In this document: one piece after another, positions 54,562 through 64,000 of the stretch
Position numbering within the stretch: the first letter of the stretch is position 1
How the letters are laid out: each line of letters starts with the position of its first letter
Assembly: GCF_020177265.1 (NCBI RefSeq)
Contig: NZ_JAIVMC010000001.1
Coordinates: forward strand, 248,001-312,000
DNA: 64,000 nucleotides
Origin: Pseudooceanicola marinus
GTDB lineage: Bacteria; Pseudomonadota; Alphaproteobacteria; Rhodobacterales; Rhodobacteraceae
Direction of reading: 5' to 3'
The notes under the pieces: model-generated
Database searches by the model: none
What the model was told of the DNA's origin: nothing
The model's input: the letters and a program-made list of their open reading frames with translations, nothing else
Position numbers and translations under genes: made by a program

Positions 54562-55296
54562 ATGTCGCAACCCGCTTTCGTGCTTGTCCGCCCCCAGATG
54601 GGGGAAAACATCGGCGGAGCCGCGCGGGCGATGTGGAATTTCGGCCTCGACCGGATGCGCCTGGTCAGCCCGCGCGACGGCTGGCCCAACCCGAAGGCAG
54701 TGGCCATGGCCTCCGGCGCCGGCCGCCTGCTGGACGAGGCGAAGCTGTGCGAGACAACCGCCGAGGCGCTGGAGGATTGCTCCTACGTCTTCGCCACCAC
54801 AGCCCGGGCCCGGGGCCTGACGAAACCCGTGGTGACGCCCGAACGCGCGATGGAGATCGCACGGGAGAAGATCCTGGCGGGCGAAAAGGTGGCCGTTCTG
54901 TTCGGTCCGGAACGGGCCGGGCTGGAGAACGACGACATCGCCAAGGCCAACGCCATCATCAATGTGCCGGTGAACCCCGAGTTCGCCTCCCTCAACCTGG
55001 CGCAATGCGTGCTGTTGACGGCCTATGAATGGCGCCGCCAGGCTGTCGACATCGAGGCCGAGCGGATGGAGATGGCCGGGGCCGACTGGGCCAGCCAGAT
55101 CGAGATCGAGAAGCTGGCGGATCACTACGAGGGGCGGCTGGAAGAGGCCGGGTTCTTCTTCCCCGAGACCAAGGCCGAGGGGATGAAGCTGGTGCTGCGC
55201 AACTTCTGGTCGCGCATGCCGCTGACCCGGCCCGACGTGCAGATGATGCACGGCATCCTGCGCCAGATGGTGCGCTGGAAGGAACGCGGCGACTGA
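54562..55296 (+). CDS. trmJ: tRNA (cytidine/uridine-32-2'-O)-methyltransferase TrmJ
   Basis: A 244-residue SPOUT-class (knot-fold) RNA methyltransferase that modifies position 32 of tRNAs. The N-terminus FVLVRPQMGENIGGAARAM (with the catalytic Arg), the PRDGWPNPKAVAMASGA stretch, LFGPERAGLENDDI and the knot motif SLNLAQCVLL are typical. The C-terminal helical extension of TrmJ is present. AAGGAG lies before the ATG at 54562. Other tRNA or rRNA targets are possible within the family. Confidence 0.92.
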   Translation: MSQPAFVLVRPQMGENIGGAARAMWNFGLDRMRLVSPRDGWPNPKAVAMASGAGRLLDEAKLCETTAEALEDCSYVFATTARARGLTKPVVTPERAMEIAREKILAGEKVAVLFGPERAGLENDDIAKANAIINVPVNPEFASLNLAQCVLLTAYEWRRQAVDIEAERMEMAGADWASQIEIEKLADHYEGRLEEAGFFFPETKAEGMKLVLRNFWSRMPLTRPDVQMMHGILRQMVRWKERGD

Positions 55297-55392
55297 GCAG
55301 CCCGCAGTCGCTCTCTGCGCCCCTGCGCCGTCTTGCCCCCGGGTGCGCCCGGGGCTAGGGTCCGCCGGCCAATCAGAGCCAGCGAGGGCCGC

Positions 55393-56529
55393 ATGAGCGA
55401 GAAACGCAGCATTTTTGAAGAGGTGGGCAGCGACGACGCGCGCCCCGAGATCCGCAAGGGTGGCATCGACGCCGGGCGCCGGGGATCGCGCAAGGGATTG
55501 CGCGCCTGGCTGATCGTCCTCTTCCTGATGGTCGCCGTGATGATCGTGGTGGGCGGGCTGACGCGGCTGACCGACAGCGGGCTGTCGATCACCGAGTGGA
55601 AACCCCTGTCGGGTGCCCTGCCGCCGATGACCCAGGCTGACTGGGAGGCGGAATTCGCCCTCTACCAGCAGATCCCGCAGTTCACCGAGATGAACTCCTG
55701 GATGGAGCTGTCGGACTTCAAGCAGATCTACTGGTGGGAATGGGGCCACCGCCAGCTGGGCCGTGCCATCGGGCTGGTCTGGGCGATCGGGTTCCTGGGC
55801 TTCTGGGTCTCGGGCCGGATGCCGGCGGGCTGGGTGAAACGCTCGGTCCTGATCGGGGCCATGGGCGGCGCACAGGGTGCCATCGGCTGGTGGATGGTCT
55901 CCTCGGGCCTCGGGGAAGGGATGCTGAGCGTCGCCTCCTACCGGCTGGCGGTGCACCTCGGCCTGGCCTTCGCGATCCTGGGTACCATCGCTTGGTATGT
56001 CTTCCTGTTGAGCCGCGAGGAACGCGACCTGATGCAGGCCCGCCGCGTGCGCGAGGCGAAACAGTTCGGCCTGGCCACCGGCTGGATGCATTTCGCCTTC
56101 CTGCAGATCCTGCTGGGCGCGCTGGTGGCGGGCATCGACGCCGGGCGGTCCTTCACCGACTGGCCGACCATGGGCGGGCAGTTCTTCCCGCCCTATGCCT
56201 TCGACATCGAGCCGGTCTGGCGCAACTTCCTGGAAAACCCCGGCCTGGTGCAGTTCATCCACCGCATGTCCGGCTACCTGCTGCTGATTTTCGGCACCGT
56301 GGCCTTCCTGCGGGGGCGGCGCAGCGCGAACCCGGCCACGCGGCGCGCTTTCACCGCGGCCTATATCGCCCTCTGGGGCCAGGTGGCCCTGGGCGTGGCC
56401 GCCGTCATGACCGCAGCACACCTGCACGTGGCGATCACTCACCAGGTCGTCGCGGTGCTGCTGTGGGTGCTGATCCTGCGCGCCCGCTTCGCCGCCGCCT
56501 ATCCCGTTGCCACCAGTGTCCGAGGCTGA
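55393..56529 (+). CDS. ctaA: Heme A synthase CtaA
   Basis: A 378-residue inner-membrane enzyme that oxidises heme O to heme A for aa3 oxidase. Eight helices in two similar four-helix halves; conserved histidines are seen in WEWGHRQLGRAIG, YRLAVHLGLAF, FIHRMSGYLL and ITHQVVAVLL, which ligate hemes b and a. The ATG at 55393 (MSEKRS) is used; a soluble 40-residue N-terminus precedes helix 1. Other cytochrome oxidase genes are absent. The M32 peptidase ATG follows 2 bp later. Confidence 0.95.
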   Translation: MSEKRSIFEEVGSDDARPEIRKGGIDAGRRGSRKGLRAWLIVLFLMVAVMIVVGGLTRLTDSGLSITEWKPLSGALPPMTQADWEAEFALYQQIPQFTEMNSWMELSDFKQIYWWEWGHRQLGRAIGLVWAIGFLGFWVSGRMPAGWVKRSVLIGAMGGAQGAIGWWMVSSGLGEGMLSVASYRLAVHLGLAFAILGTIAWYVFLLSREERDLMQARRVREAKQFGLATGWMHFAFLQILLGALVAGIDAGRSFTDWPTMGGQFFPPYAFDIEPVWRNFLENPGLVQFIHRMSGYLLLIFGTVAFLRGRRSANPATRRAFTAAYIALWGQVALGVAAVMTAAHLHVAITHQVVAVLLWVLILRARFAAAYPVATSVRG

Positions 56530-56530
56530 G

Positions 56531-58018
56531 ATGACCCAGACGAATACCCCCCTGGCCGAGCTTCTGGCCTATCAGAAACAGACCGAAGCCCTGGCGCAGG
56601 TCGCAGGCCGCCTGGGCTGGGACCAGGAAACCGTGATGCCCCGTGGCGCCGCGGACCAGCGTGGCGAGGAGATGGCGGCGATGGAGGCCGTGCTGCACGC
56701 GCGCCGGACCGATCCCCGGCTGGGCGACTGGCTGGGCGCCTGCGAGGGCGCCGAGATGAGCGAGGCGGATGCCGCCAAGCTGCGCCACATCAGCCGCGAT
56801 TACGACCGCAGCCGCAAGATCCCCGCGGACTTGGCCGCCGAGCTGGCCCGCGTGACCTCGGTCGCGCAGGGGCAATGGGCCGAGGCCCGTGCCGCCGATG
56901 ATTTCGCCGCCTTCGCCCCGGTCTTGTCCCGGGTGATCGAACTGCGCCAGCAGGAGGGCCAGGCGCTTGCCGCTGGCGGGGATGTCTATGACGCCCTGCT
57001 GAACGATTATGAACCCGGCGCCACCGCAACTCAGCTGGAGGCGATGTTCGCCGAGATGCGCCCGCGCCTCGTCGATCTGCGGGGCAAGGTCCTGGAGAAG
57101 CCGCAGCCCGCCGGGCTGTCCGGTGACTTCCCCGCCGAGGCGCAGATGGCCTTTGCCCGCAAGCTGGCGCTGGCCTTCAACTACGATCTGACCCGGGGCC
57201 GGATTGACAAGGCGGTGCATCCCTTCAGCTCCGGCTCGGGCGCAGACGTGCGCATCACCACCCGCACCGCCGAGGACGACCCCTTCAACTGCTTCTTCTC
57301 GACCATCCACGAGGTCGGCCACGCCTGCTATGAGCAGAACATCGACGCGGGTTATGCGCTGACGCCCCTGGGGCAGGGTGTGTCGATGGGGGTGCATGAA
57401 AGCCAGAGCCGGATCTACGAGAACCAGTTGGGCCGTTCGCGCGCCTTCACCGGCTGGATCTACGATCAGATGCGGGCCGATTTCGGCGATATCGGCGTGG
57501 ACAGCCCCGAGGCCTTCTATGCCGCCGTGAACCGGGTGCAGAAGGACTTCATCCGGACCGAGGCGGATGAGTTGCAGTACAACCTGCATGTCATGCTGCG
57601 GTTCGACCTGGAACGGGCGTTGATCTCGGGCGATCTGAAGGTGGCCGATCTGGAAGGTGCCTGGAACGAGCGCTTCGAGGCCGACTTCGGCTATGCCGTG
57701 CCGCGTGCCTCGCTGGGCTGCCTGCAGGACGTGCACTGGTCGGTGGGGCTGTTCGGCTATTTCCCGACCTACAGCCTGGGCAATGTCTACGCTGGCTGCC
57801 TGGCCGAGGCGTTGCGCGCGGATGTGCCGGATCTGGACGCGGAACTGGCGAAGGGGATCACGGCGCCGGCGACCGACTGGCTGCGCGAGAACGTGCAGCG
57901 CCATGGCGGGCTCTACGAGCCGCGCGAGGTCATCACCCGGGCCTGCGGCACAGCGCCCACGGCGGGGCCGCTCCTGGAGTACATCGAGGCGAAGTTCAGC
58001 GATCTCTACGATCTCTGA
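56531..58018 (+). CDS. Carboxypeptidase Taq/M32 family metallopeptidase
   Basis: A 495-residue zinc carboxypeptidase. The zinc site HEVGH is at residues 260-264, with a third ligand glutamate in HESQSRIYEN near 289-297; the family motifs DLERALISGDLKV and YSLGNVYAG are also present. It removes C-terminal residues from peptides in the cytoplasm. The ATG at 56531 follows the ctaA stop immediately, so translation is probably coupled, although the two roles are unrelated. A strong terminator follows. Confidence 0.93.
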   Translation: MTQTNTPLAELLAYQKQTEALAQVAGRLGWDQETVMPRGAADQRGEEMAAMEAVLHARRTDPRLGDWLGACEGAEMSEADAAKLRHISRDYDRSRKIPADLAAELARVTSVAQGQWAEARAADDFAAFAPVLSRVIELRQQEGQALAAGGDVYDALLNDYEPGATATQLEAMFAEMRPRLVDLRGKVLEKPQPAGLSGDFPAEAQMAFARKLALAFNYDLTRGRIDKAVHPFSSGSGADVRITTRTAEDDPFNCFFSTIHEVGHACYEQNIDAGYALTPLGQGVSMGVHESQSRIYENQLGRSRAFTGWIYDQMRADFGDIGVDSPEAFYAAVNRVQKDFIRTEADELQYNLHVMLRFDLERALISGDLKVADLEGAWNERFEADFGYAVPRASLGCLQDVHWSVGLFGYFPTYSLGNVYAGCLAEALRADVPDLDAELAKGITAPATDWLRENVQRHGGLYEPREVITRACGTAPTAGPLLEYIEAKFSDLYDL

Positions 58019-58040
58019 GCGGCGACGGCCGGGACAAGAA

Positions 58041-58071
58041 AAAGGGGCCGCGCGGATGCTGCGGCCCCTTT
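58041..58071. terminator. Intrinsic terminator after the M32 peptidase
   Basis: AAAGGGGCCGC / GCGGCCCCTTT, 11-bp perfect stem with a 9-nt loop. It sits between the peptidase and the opposing beta-protein gene and could serve both. Confidence 0.8.
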
Positions 58072-58093
58072 GTCGTCGCGATGCAAGCCCGGG

Positions 58094-58816
58094 TCAGTAG
58101 CCGGGGTAGAGCTCCATCGTGTCGCGGGCGCGGAAGGTGGCGCCGCGGCCGAAGGTGAAGGTGGCCAGGGCGGTGACGATGCCTGCTCCGTCGTCGGTGC
58201 TGCCGGCGGTCATGCCGATGTCGATCCCGTCGCGGACCTCGTAGCGGGCACCGAGGTAGCCGAAGCCCTGTTCGACCGGCGCGCCATCATCGCTGACGCC
58301 ACCCGCAAGCAGGGTCCAGCGCGGCGCCGTCGGCAGGGCATAGGTCACGTCCAGCCCGTAGCGGCCGCCATCGGTGCTTTCGGCGATGTCGTCGCGGTAG
58401 GCGGCAAAGGCCTCGATCCCGAAGGCATCACCCTGATAGGCGACCTCGGCCCCGTAAAAGTAGGAATTGCCCGGGCGACGATCCTCGGCGGCGAGAAAGA
58501 CGCCGTAGGACAGGGTCTCATCCACGCGGTAGTAGCCGTGCAGGGCGGCCGAGGGTTGGGTGGATTCGTGGTGTTCATGCTTGCCGACGCCGATGTCGAG
58601 CTGCAGCCCCATGTCGTTCCAGACCAGACCGTCGAAGGAGCCGCGGAACCGCTTGGTGTTGACCGACGTGTCCTCGTTATGGGCCAGTTCCAGCCGCAAC
58701 GTGCCGTCCAGGGTCAGCTGGGCCTGGGCCGGTTGGGCGGTCGACAGGAGCAACGCGGCGGCCGGCAGGGCGGCGAGGGCAGAGAGAGAAGCGCGCGACA
58801 TATGGCTTGTGAACAT
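58094..58816 (-). CDS. Outer-membrane-type beta-rich protein, function unknown
   Basis: A 240-residue protein with a signal peptide (LSALAALPAAALLLS, cleavage near AQAQ). The mature part consists of alternating polar/hydrophobic segments with frequent Gly, Tyr and Phe, as in small beta-barrel porins (for example AFGIEAFAAYRDD, YLGARYEVRDG, ALATFTFGRGATF), but the last residue is Tyr after Gly, not the usual terminal Phe. A porin or secreted beta-protein is likely; substrate unknown. ATG at 58816 is chosen; an ATG five codons later (58801) is possible. No clear ribosome-binding site for either. Confidence 0.68.
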   Translation of the reverse strand: MFTSHMSRASLSALAALPAAALLLSTAQPAQAQLTLDGTLRLELAHNEDTSVNTKRFRGSFDGLVWNDMGLQLDIGVGKHEHHESTQPSAALHGYYRVDETLSYGVFLAAEDRRPGNSYFYGAEVAYQGDAFGIEAFAAYRDDIAESTDGGRYGLDVTYALPTAPRWTLLAGGVSDDGAPVEQGFGYLGARYEVRDGIDIGMTAGSTDDGAGIVTALATFTFGRGATFRARDTMELYPGY

Positions 58817-59034
58817 GGCTAAAGGTCCGTTTCTGGTCCGGTGGAGGCCGGTCAATCGTGAAAAAGGCGCCGCAGACGCGCTGTGGAGGCTGGGTCGGCA
58901 AGCCTTGGCTAGCCGATAATTGTAAGCTTTGCGTTGAAAGGGAAAGGCCGTGAGCGCCCATTAGACCTGCGCTGCTGCACAAATGCCGCGGTGCGGAACG
59001 GCGACGAGGGCTCCGGGACGGCCAGAAAGAAAAG

Positions 59035-59057
59035 GGGCCGGCTGTTCGGGCCGGCCC
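59035..59057 (-). terminator. Minus-strand hairpin with T-rich tail
   Basis: GGGCCGG / CCGGCCC with a 9-nt loop, followed on the minus strand by CCTTTTCTTTCT. It lies 310 bp beyond the LysR stop, so it would end either a long LysR transcript or an unannotated RNA. Confidence 0.55.
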
Positions 59058-59170
59058 AGTGAAGGGTTTGACGGGGTAGAAGCGTCAAGCCTTTGGTTGG
59101 ATGTGGCTGCGAACCGAGGTTCGCCGCTGAACGGGCGCGTCGAGCCACCTCCAGGGACACTGTCGTCTGA

Positions 59171-59217
59171 TGTCGACGTTCCATCGTCTGTTCGAGCGGA
59201 CAAACGGAACGTCGACA
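59171..59217. repeat. Perfect 12-bp inverted repeat with nested second stem
   Basis: Arms TGTCGACGTTCC (59171-59182) and GGAACGTCGACA (59206-59217) are exact complements; inside them GTCTG / CGGAC form a second short stem. No T tract follows on either strand, so this is not a terminator. Confidence 0.8.
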
Positions 59218-59366
59218 CGTCTCTCTACCTTAAGGCGAAAAAAGAAACCCGGGAAGGAGGCCATTCATACGTCTGCGAAATTTCTGTACCCGGACTATGC
59301 GGTGCAGCCGAAACGCGCACAATATCTTTGCGCCGCATACCTGTGCTTGCATTCCTGCAAGGCCGG

Positions 59367-60206
59367 TCAAACGTTGTTATATGCGTTGAAACGATCTGCC
59401 ACCCAGTCAGCAATCATCTGTACAAGGGGATCCTTGCGCCGGGTCTCATGAAAACACAAATAAAGAGGGGTCTGCATGGGCCGGCTTTCCGGGTCGAAGG
59501 GGATCAGCTCGGGGTCCTCCTGCGCGGCGCCTACGGGGATCGCGCCGGGCAGGCGGGTGGCGCGGACCGTGCGGTAGGCGTCCATCAAGGTCTCGACCCG
59601 TATGATCGGATCCCGTCCCCCCATGATTGTGCGACAGTGCTGCGCCGGGGGGTAACGATCGTGCAGATTGTGAAGTCCGACCCAGCGACCATCGCGCGGG
59701 CTGTCGGGATAGCAGTAGAGGTTCGTCGCGTACTTGCCGACGAACCGGACCACCAGGCGCCCCTGTTGCGGGCGGACCGCCGAGATGAACAGGTCGTTGT
59801 CGCCCAGGGCATCCTGGTAAAACTGGCTGGTGAGGGTGATTTCGAGGTCGGGGTTCTCGCCGATCAGATCCTTCAGCCCGGGCAGCAGCACGTGATTGGA
59901 CACCGTGGGGGCGCAGCCGATGTTCACATGGCCCGCCACCTTGGTCCCGTCGCTGTCCCGGGTGTTGAGGTAGGACTCGATCTCGTTTTCGAAGGCCGTG
60001 ATCGACTCGATGAGGTCACCAACGGCCTCGTTCGCCGTCCAGCCTTGCGGCGTCTTGAGAAACAGTTCGAAACCAAGGGTTTCCGACAATCGTCCCAGTC
60101 TTCGGGAAACGGTTGCGGGGTTGGTATCAAGCAGTCTCGCTGCCGCACTCATCGAGCCCGTCTTGTGGACCGCGACCAGGTAGCGAAGGTCGTCCCAGTT
60201 CTTCAA
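59367..60206 (-). CDS. LysR family transcriptional regulator
   Basis: A 279-residue LysR-type regulator. The winged helix at residues 1-65 reads LRYLVAVHKTGSMSAAARLL with DTNPATVSRRLGRLSE; the rest is a periplasmic-binding-like sensor fold. The N-terminus resembles the subgroup that shows strict single-codon starts at KNWDDLRYL. No ATG fits: TTG at 60206 has GGGAG nine bases upstream. It lies downstream of gyrA with 32 bp between, on the same strand. Target and ligand unknown. Confidence 0.88.
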   Translation of the reverse strand: MKNWDDLRYLVAVHKTGSMSAAARLLDTNPATVSRRLGRLSETLGFELFLKTPQGWTANEAVGDLIESITAFENEIESYLNTRDSDGTKVAGHVNIGCAPTVSNHVLLPGLKDLIGENPDLEITLTSQFYQDALGDNDLFISAVRPQQGRLVVRFVGKYATNLYCYPDSPRDGRWVGLHNLHDRYPPAQHCRTIMGGRDPIIRVETLMDAYRTVRATRLPGAIPVGAAQEDPELIPFDPESRPMQTPLYLCFHETRRKDPLVQMIADWVADRFNAYNNV

Positions 60207-60238
60207 TTCACTTTGCTCCCAAGCGGCCGATGTCCCCG

Positions 60239-62974
<2,736 letters not shown>

Positions 62975-63019
62975 TGAGTCTGCCTGTCTGGGGATGGCTT
63001 CTATATCTTGTTGGCGCAA

Positions 63020-63048
63020 CTATAGCACCGCCATGATCTGGGGTGCAA
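63020..63048 (-). promoter_or_regulatory. Promoter of gyrA
   Basis: TTGCAC, 17-bp spacer, CTATAG on the minus strand, giving a start point near 63013 and a leader of about 40 nt. The -35 overlaps the dyad at 63040-63060. Confidence 0.6.
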
Positions 63049-63060
63049 TGCCTGCACCCC
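63040..63060. promoter_or_regulatory. Operator-like dyad over the gyrA -35
   Basis: Perfect 8-bp inverted repeat GGGGTGCA-ATGCC-TGCACCCC. Its position on the -35 hexamer is that of a repressor site. Confidence 0.5.
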
Positions 63061-63124
63061 TTCGTCTGTTGACGGGGTCGCGGGCTGCAGGAGTTGGTGG
63101 CAGAGCTAAACTGAACGAAGCGCA

Positions 63125-63149
63125 AAATCTATTCTCAGATGATAGATTT
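63125..63149. repeat. AT-rich inverted repeat upstream of the islet gene
   Basis: AAATCTAT-N9-ATAGATTT, 8-bp perfect arms, in strongly AT-rich non-coding DNA 90 bp before the hypothetical gene at 63239; candidate operator or promoter structure. Confidence 0.45.
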
Positions 63150-63238
63150 AATTCTAGCTTTTCTTCAGTGTTCAGCTATGCCCAGAAACATTAATTCTTT
63201 ACGATCATATTTATATATCCATCAATTGGAGCTTTGGT

Positions 63239-63736
63239 ATGTCAGGATTTGAGGTTCTAGTAGTCTCGACGGTTGGTGTCGTTAGCGCAATCCTCGGTGG
63301 GTGGTTCGGGTTCTGGGTGTCGCGTCGCGCAGACAAGAGAAGCAGAGGATTTCAACTGGCCTTAAGTCTCTATTCGGCTGAAATGTCTCACGCGCGTTTG
63401 AAAGCTAGATATCTACTAGAAGAATTCTCCATAGATACAGAGAATTACGCAGAGCTCGCGAACTTCAAGTGCACAGCAAAACGTCCACAAAGGGTAGAGA
63501 TACTACACCTTTTCAACTTCTACGATTTGGCGTGCGACACCTACTTAGCCGGAGACCTAGATAATAGGACATTTACGACCTACATATCACCATTGATCCT
63601 TGAAGACTGCAGGCTGGCCGAGCCGTTCTTTGCTGCGATGGAGTCGTTTAATGTTGTGAACGGCGACGGCGACCGTCGTCCGTTCTTTCCGAATCTTACG
63701 CCTGCTCTGAAGCGGGTTGAGAAATACAGGAACTAG
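63239..63736 (+). CDS. Hypothetical membrane-anchored protein on an AT-rich islet
   Basis: A 165-residue protein I cannot assign. Residues 5-27 form one membrane helix (VLVVSTVGVVSAILGGWFGF), followed by a basic SRRADKRSR stretch and a soluble, helical remainder rich in Phe, Leu and Tyr. Such a short TM-plus-helical layout is seen in many accessory proteins of unknown role. Base composition (many A/T third positions, rare codons such as AGA and TTA) differs sharply from every other gene in the window, a sign of recent transfer. GGAG precedes the ATG at 63239. No mobility gene is beside it. Confidence 0.7.
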   Translation: MSGFEVLVVSTVGVVSAILGGWFGFWVSRRADKRSRGFQLALSLYSAEMSHARLKARYLLEEFSIDTENYAELANFKCTAKRPQRVEILHLFNFYDLACDTYLAGDLDNRTFTTYISPLILEDCRLAEPFFAAMESFNVVNGDGDRRPFFPNLTPALKRVEKYRN

Positions 63737-63750
63737 GTCTGCCCATGCGA

Positions 63751-64000
63751 TCAGGGGATGATGCGCGAGTATTTCAGACCTTCGATCGTCGCGCCGACGC
63801 GCAGGCCCGCCTGGGCGAAGATCACTGCGACGACCGGCGCCAGCGAGGTGGTGGTTTCGGCCCGCAGGTTCTCGCCCAGGTTGTTGAACACGATGTCGGC
63901 GTCCGCGGCGGCGGCCCAGCCGTCATTGATGCGGAAGTCCTGCAGGGCGTCCTCGGTCATGAAGAACAGCACGTGGGCATATTGCTGCGCCCCGATCTGC
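63751..64000 (-). CDS. SYLF-domain (Ysc84-type) lipid-binding protein, C-terminal part
   Basis: The last 82 residues of a protein whose start is beyond the right edge. The visible part holds the family closing motifs: LFFMTEDALQDFRINDGWAA, the Asp-rich AADADIVF strand, PVVAVIFAQAGLRVGATIEG and the terminal KYSRIIP. SYLF proteins bind phosphoinositides or other membrane lipids in eukaryotes; bacterial members are usually exported and of uncertain role. Signal peptide and N-terminal domain cannot be seen. Confidence 0.82.
   Translation of the reverse strand, partial: QIGAQQYAHVLFFMTEDALQDFRINDGWAAAADADIVFNNLGENLRAETTTSLAPVVAVIFAQAGLRVGATIEGLKYSRIIP

Larger units (their letters stand above)
58817..59366. 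other. Long intergenic region with structured DNA
   Basis: 550 bp between the beta-protein start and the LysR stop. It contains an AT-rich patch near 58915-58945 (likely promoter of the beta-protein gene), a hairpin with T tail at 59035-59057 and a strong inverted repeat at 59171-59217. The part from 59217 to 59366 is less GC-rich than its surroundings. No credible reading frame on either strand. Confidence 0.45.

Noticed and set aside
54394-56442. N-terminal extension of the ThiE-like frame by about 680 codons
   Set aside because: It runs antisense to trmJ and ctaA. The family-like start is the ATG at 54393.
59170-59451. A 93-codon plus-strand frame in the beta-protein/LysR intergenic region
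   Set aside because: It begins inside the inverted repeat, has no ribosome-binding site, and ends antisense to LysR.
63019-63019. TTG as start of gyrA
   Set aside because: It lies next to the -10 element and upstream of the expected transcription start; the GTG at 62974 gives the usual N-terminus.

Overview
The window is about 64 kb of high-GC, gene-dense chromosome. Gene content and protein style point to a Rhodobacteraceae (Roseobacter-type) alphaproteobacterium: eukaryote-like NADP isocitrate dehydrogenase, L21 with a C-terminal helix-hairpin-helix extension, olsB-olsA ornithine lipid genes, ChpT, CtrA-type TTAA-N7-TTAA sites, a STAS-cheY-cheA-cheW-cheR-cheY operon, and a patatin beside 3-hydroxybutyrate dehydrogenase. 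The species cannot be named from the sequence. I see no prophage, insertion sequence, CRISPR array or rRNA operon. One tRNA (Ser, anticodon CGA) is present.

Layout. 1-11.7 kb: TrkA (cut by the edge), a membrane-anchored penicillin-acylase family enzyme, a 3-hydroxyisobutyrate-dehydrogenase-like enzyme, an efflux/membrane operon (two YitT paralogues and an SMR pump), a PfpI/DJ-1 protein, a soluble triple-PAS chemoreceptor, a small secreted protein and icd. 11.8-21.4 kb: Bcr/CflA efflux, DsbA-like protein plus acyl-CoA ligase, XRE-cupin regulator, CsbD-like protein, YejA-like binding protein, a candidate small RNA, bdhA, patatin, DUF502. 21.5-27 kb: PfkB kinase, rpsB-tsf, an MFS exporter and a LuxR solo. 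27.3-32.4 kb: the chemotaxis operon, ending in a small protein with a CheZ/CheT-like DxxxQ motif. 32.6-34.9 kb: a one-carbon operon (pterin-dependent methyltransferase, MetF-like reductase, small 'virulence factor' family protein).

35.2-43.3 kb: Ppx/GppA, RlmE, an Ada-motif protein, PdxA, then a long regulatory region (TTTGCAAA-type inverted repeats, a CCTTGAG x5 repeat and a full CtrA-type box) in front of a three-gene cassette: an unknown coiled-coil/beta protein, a GT4-GT2 double glycosyltransferase and a sulfotransferase. 43.4-58 kb: tRNA-Ser, two tandem DUF2059 exported proteins, rplU-rpmA-GNAT-obgE-proB-proA, chpT against a DUF3553 gene, olsB-olsA, a ThiE-like protein, trmJ, ctaA and an M32 carboxypeptidase. 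58-64 kb: an outer-membrane-type beta protein, a LysR regulator, gyrA with a visible promoter and operator-like dyad, an AT-rich islet with one hypothetical gene, and the end of a SYLF-domain gene.

Most of the window is housekeeping. The parts that look least described are the CtrA-linked sulfated-glycan cassette and its regulatory region, the candidate sRNA at 18.5 kb, the candidate CheY phosphatase, the one-carbon operon and several unassigned DNA/RNA structures.
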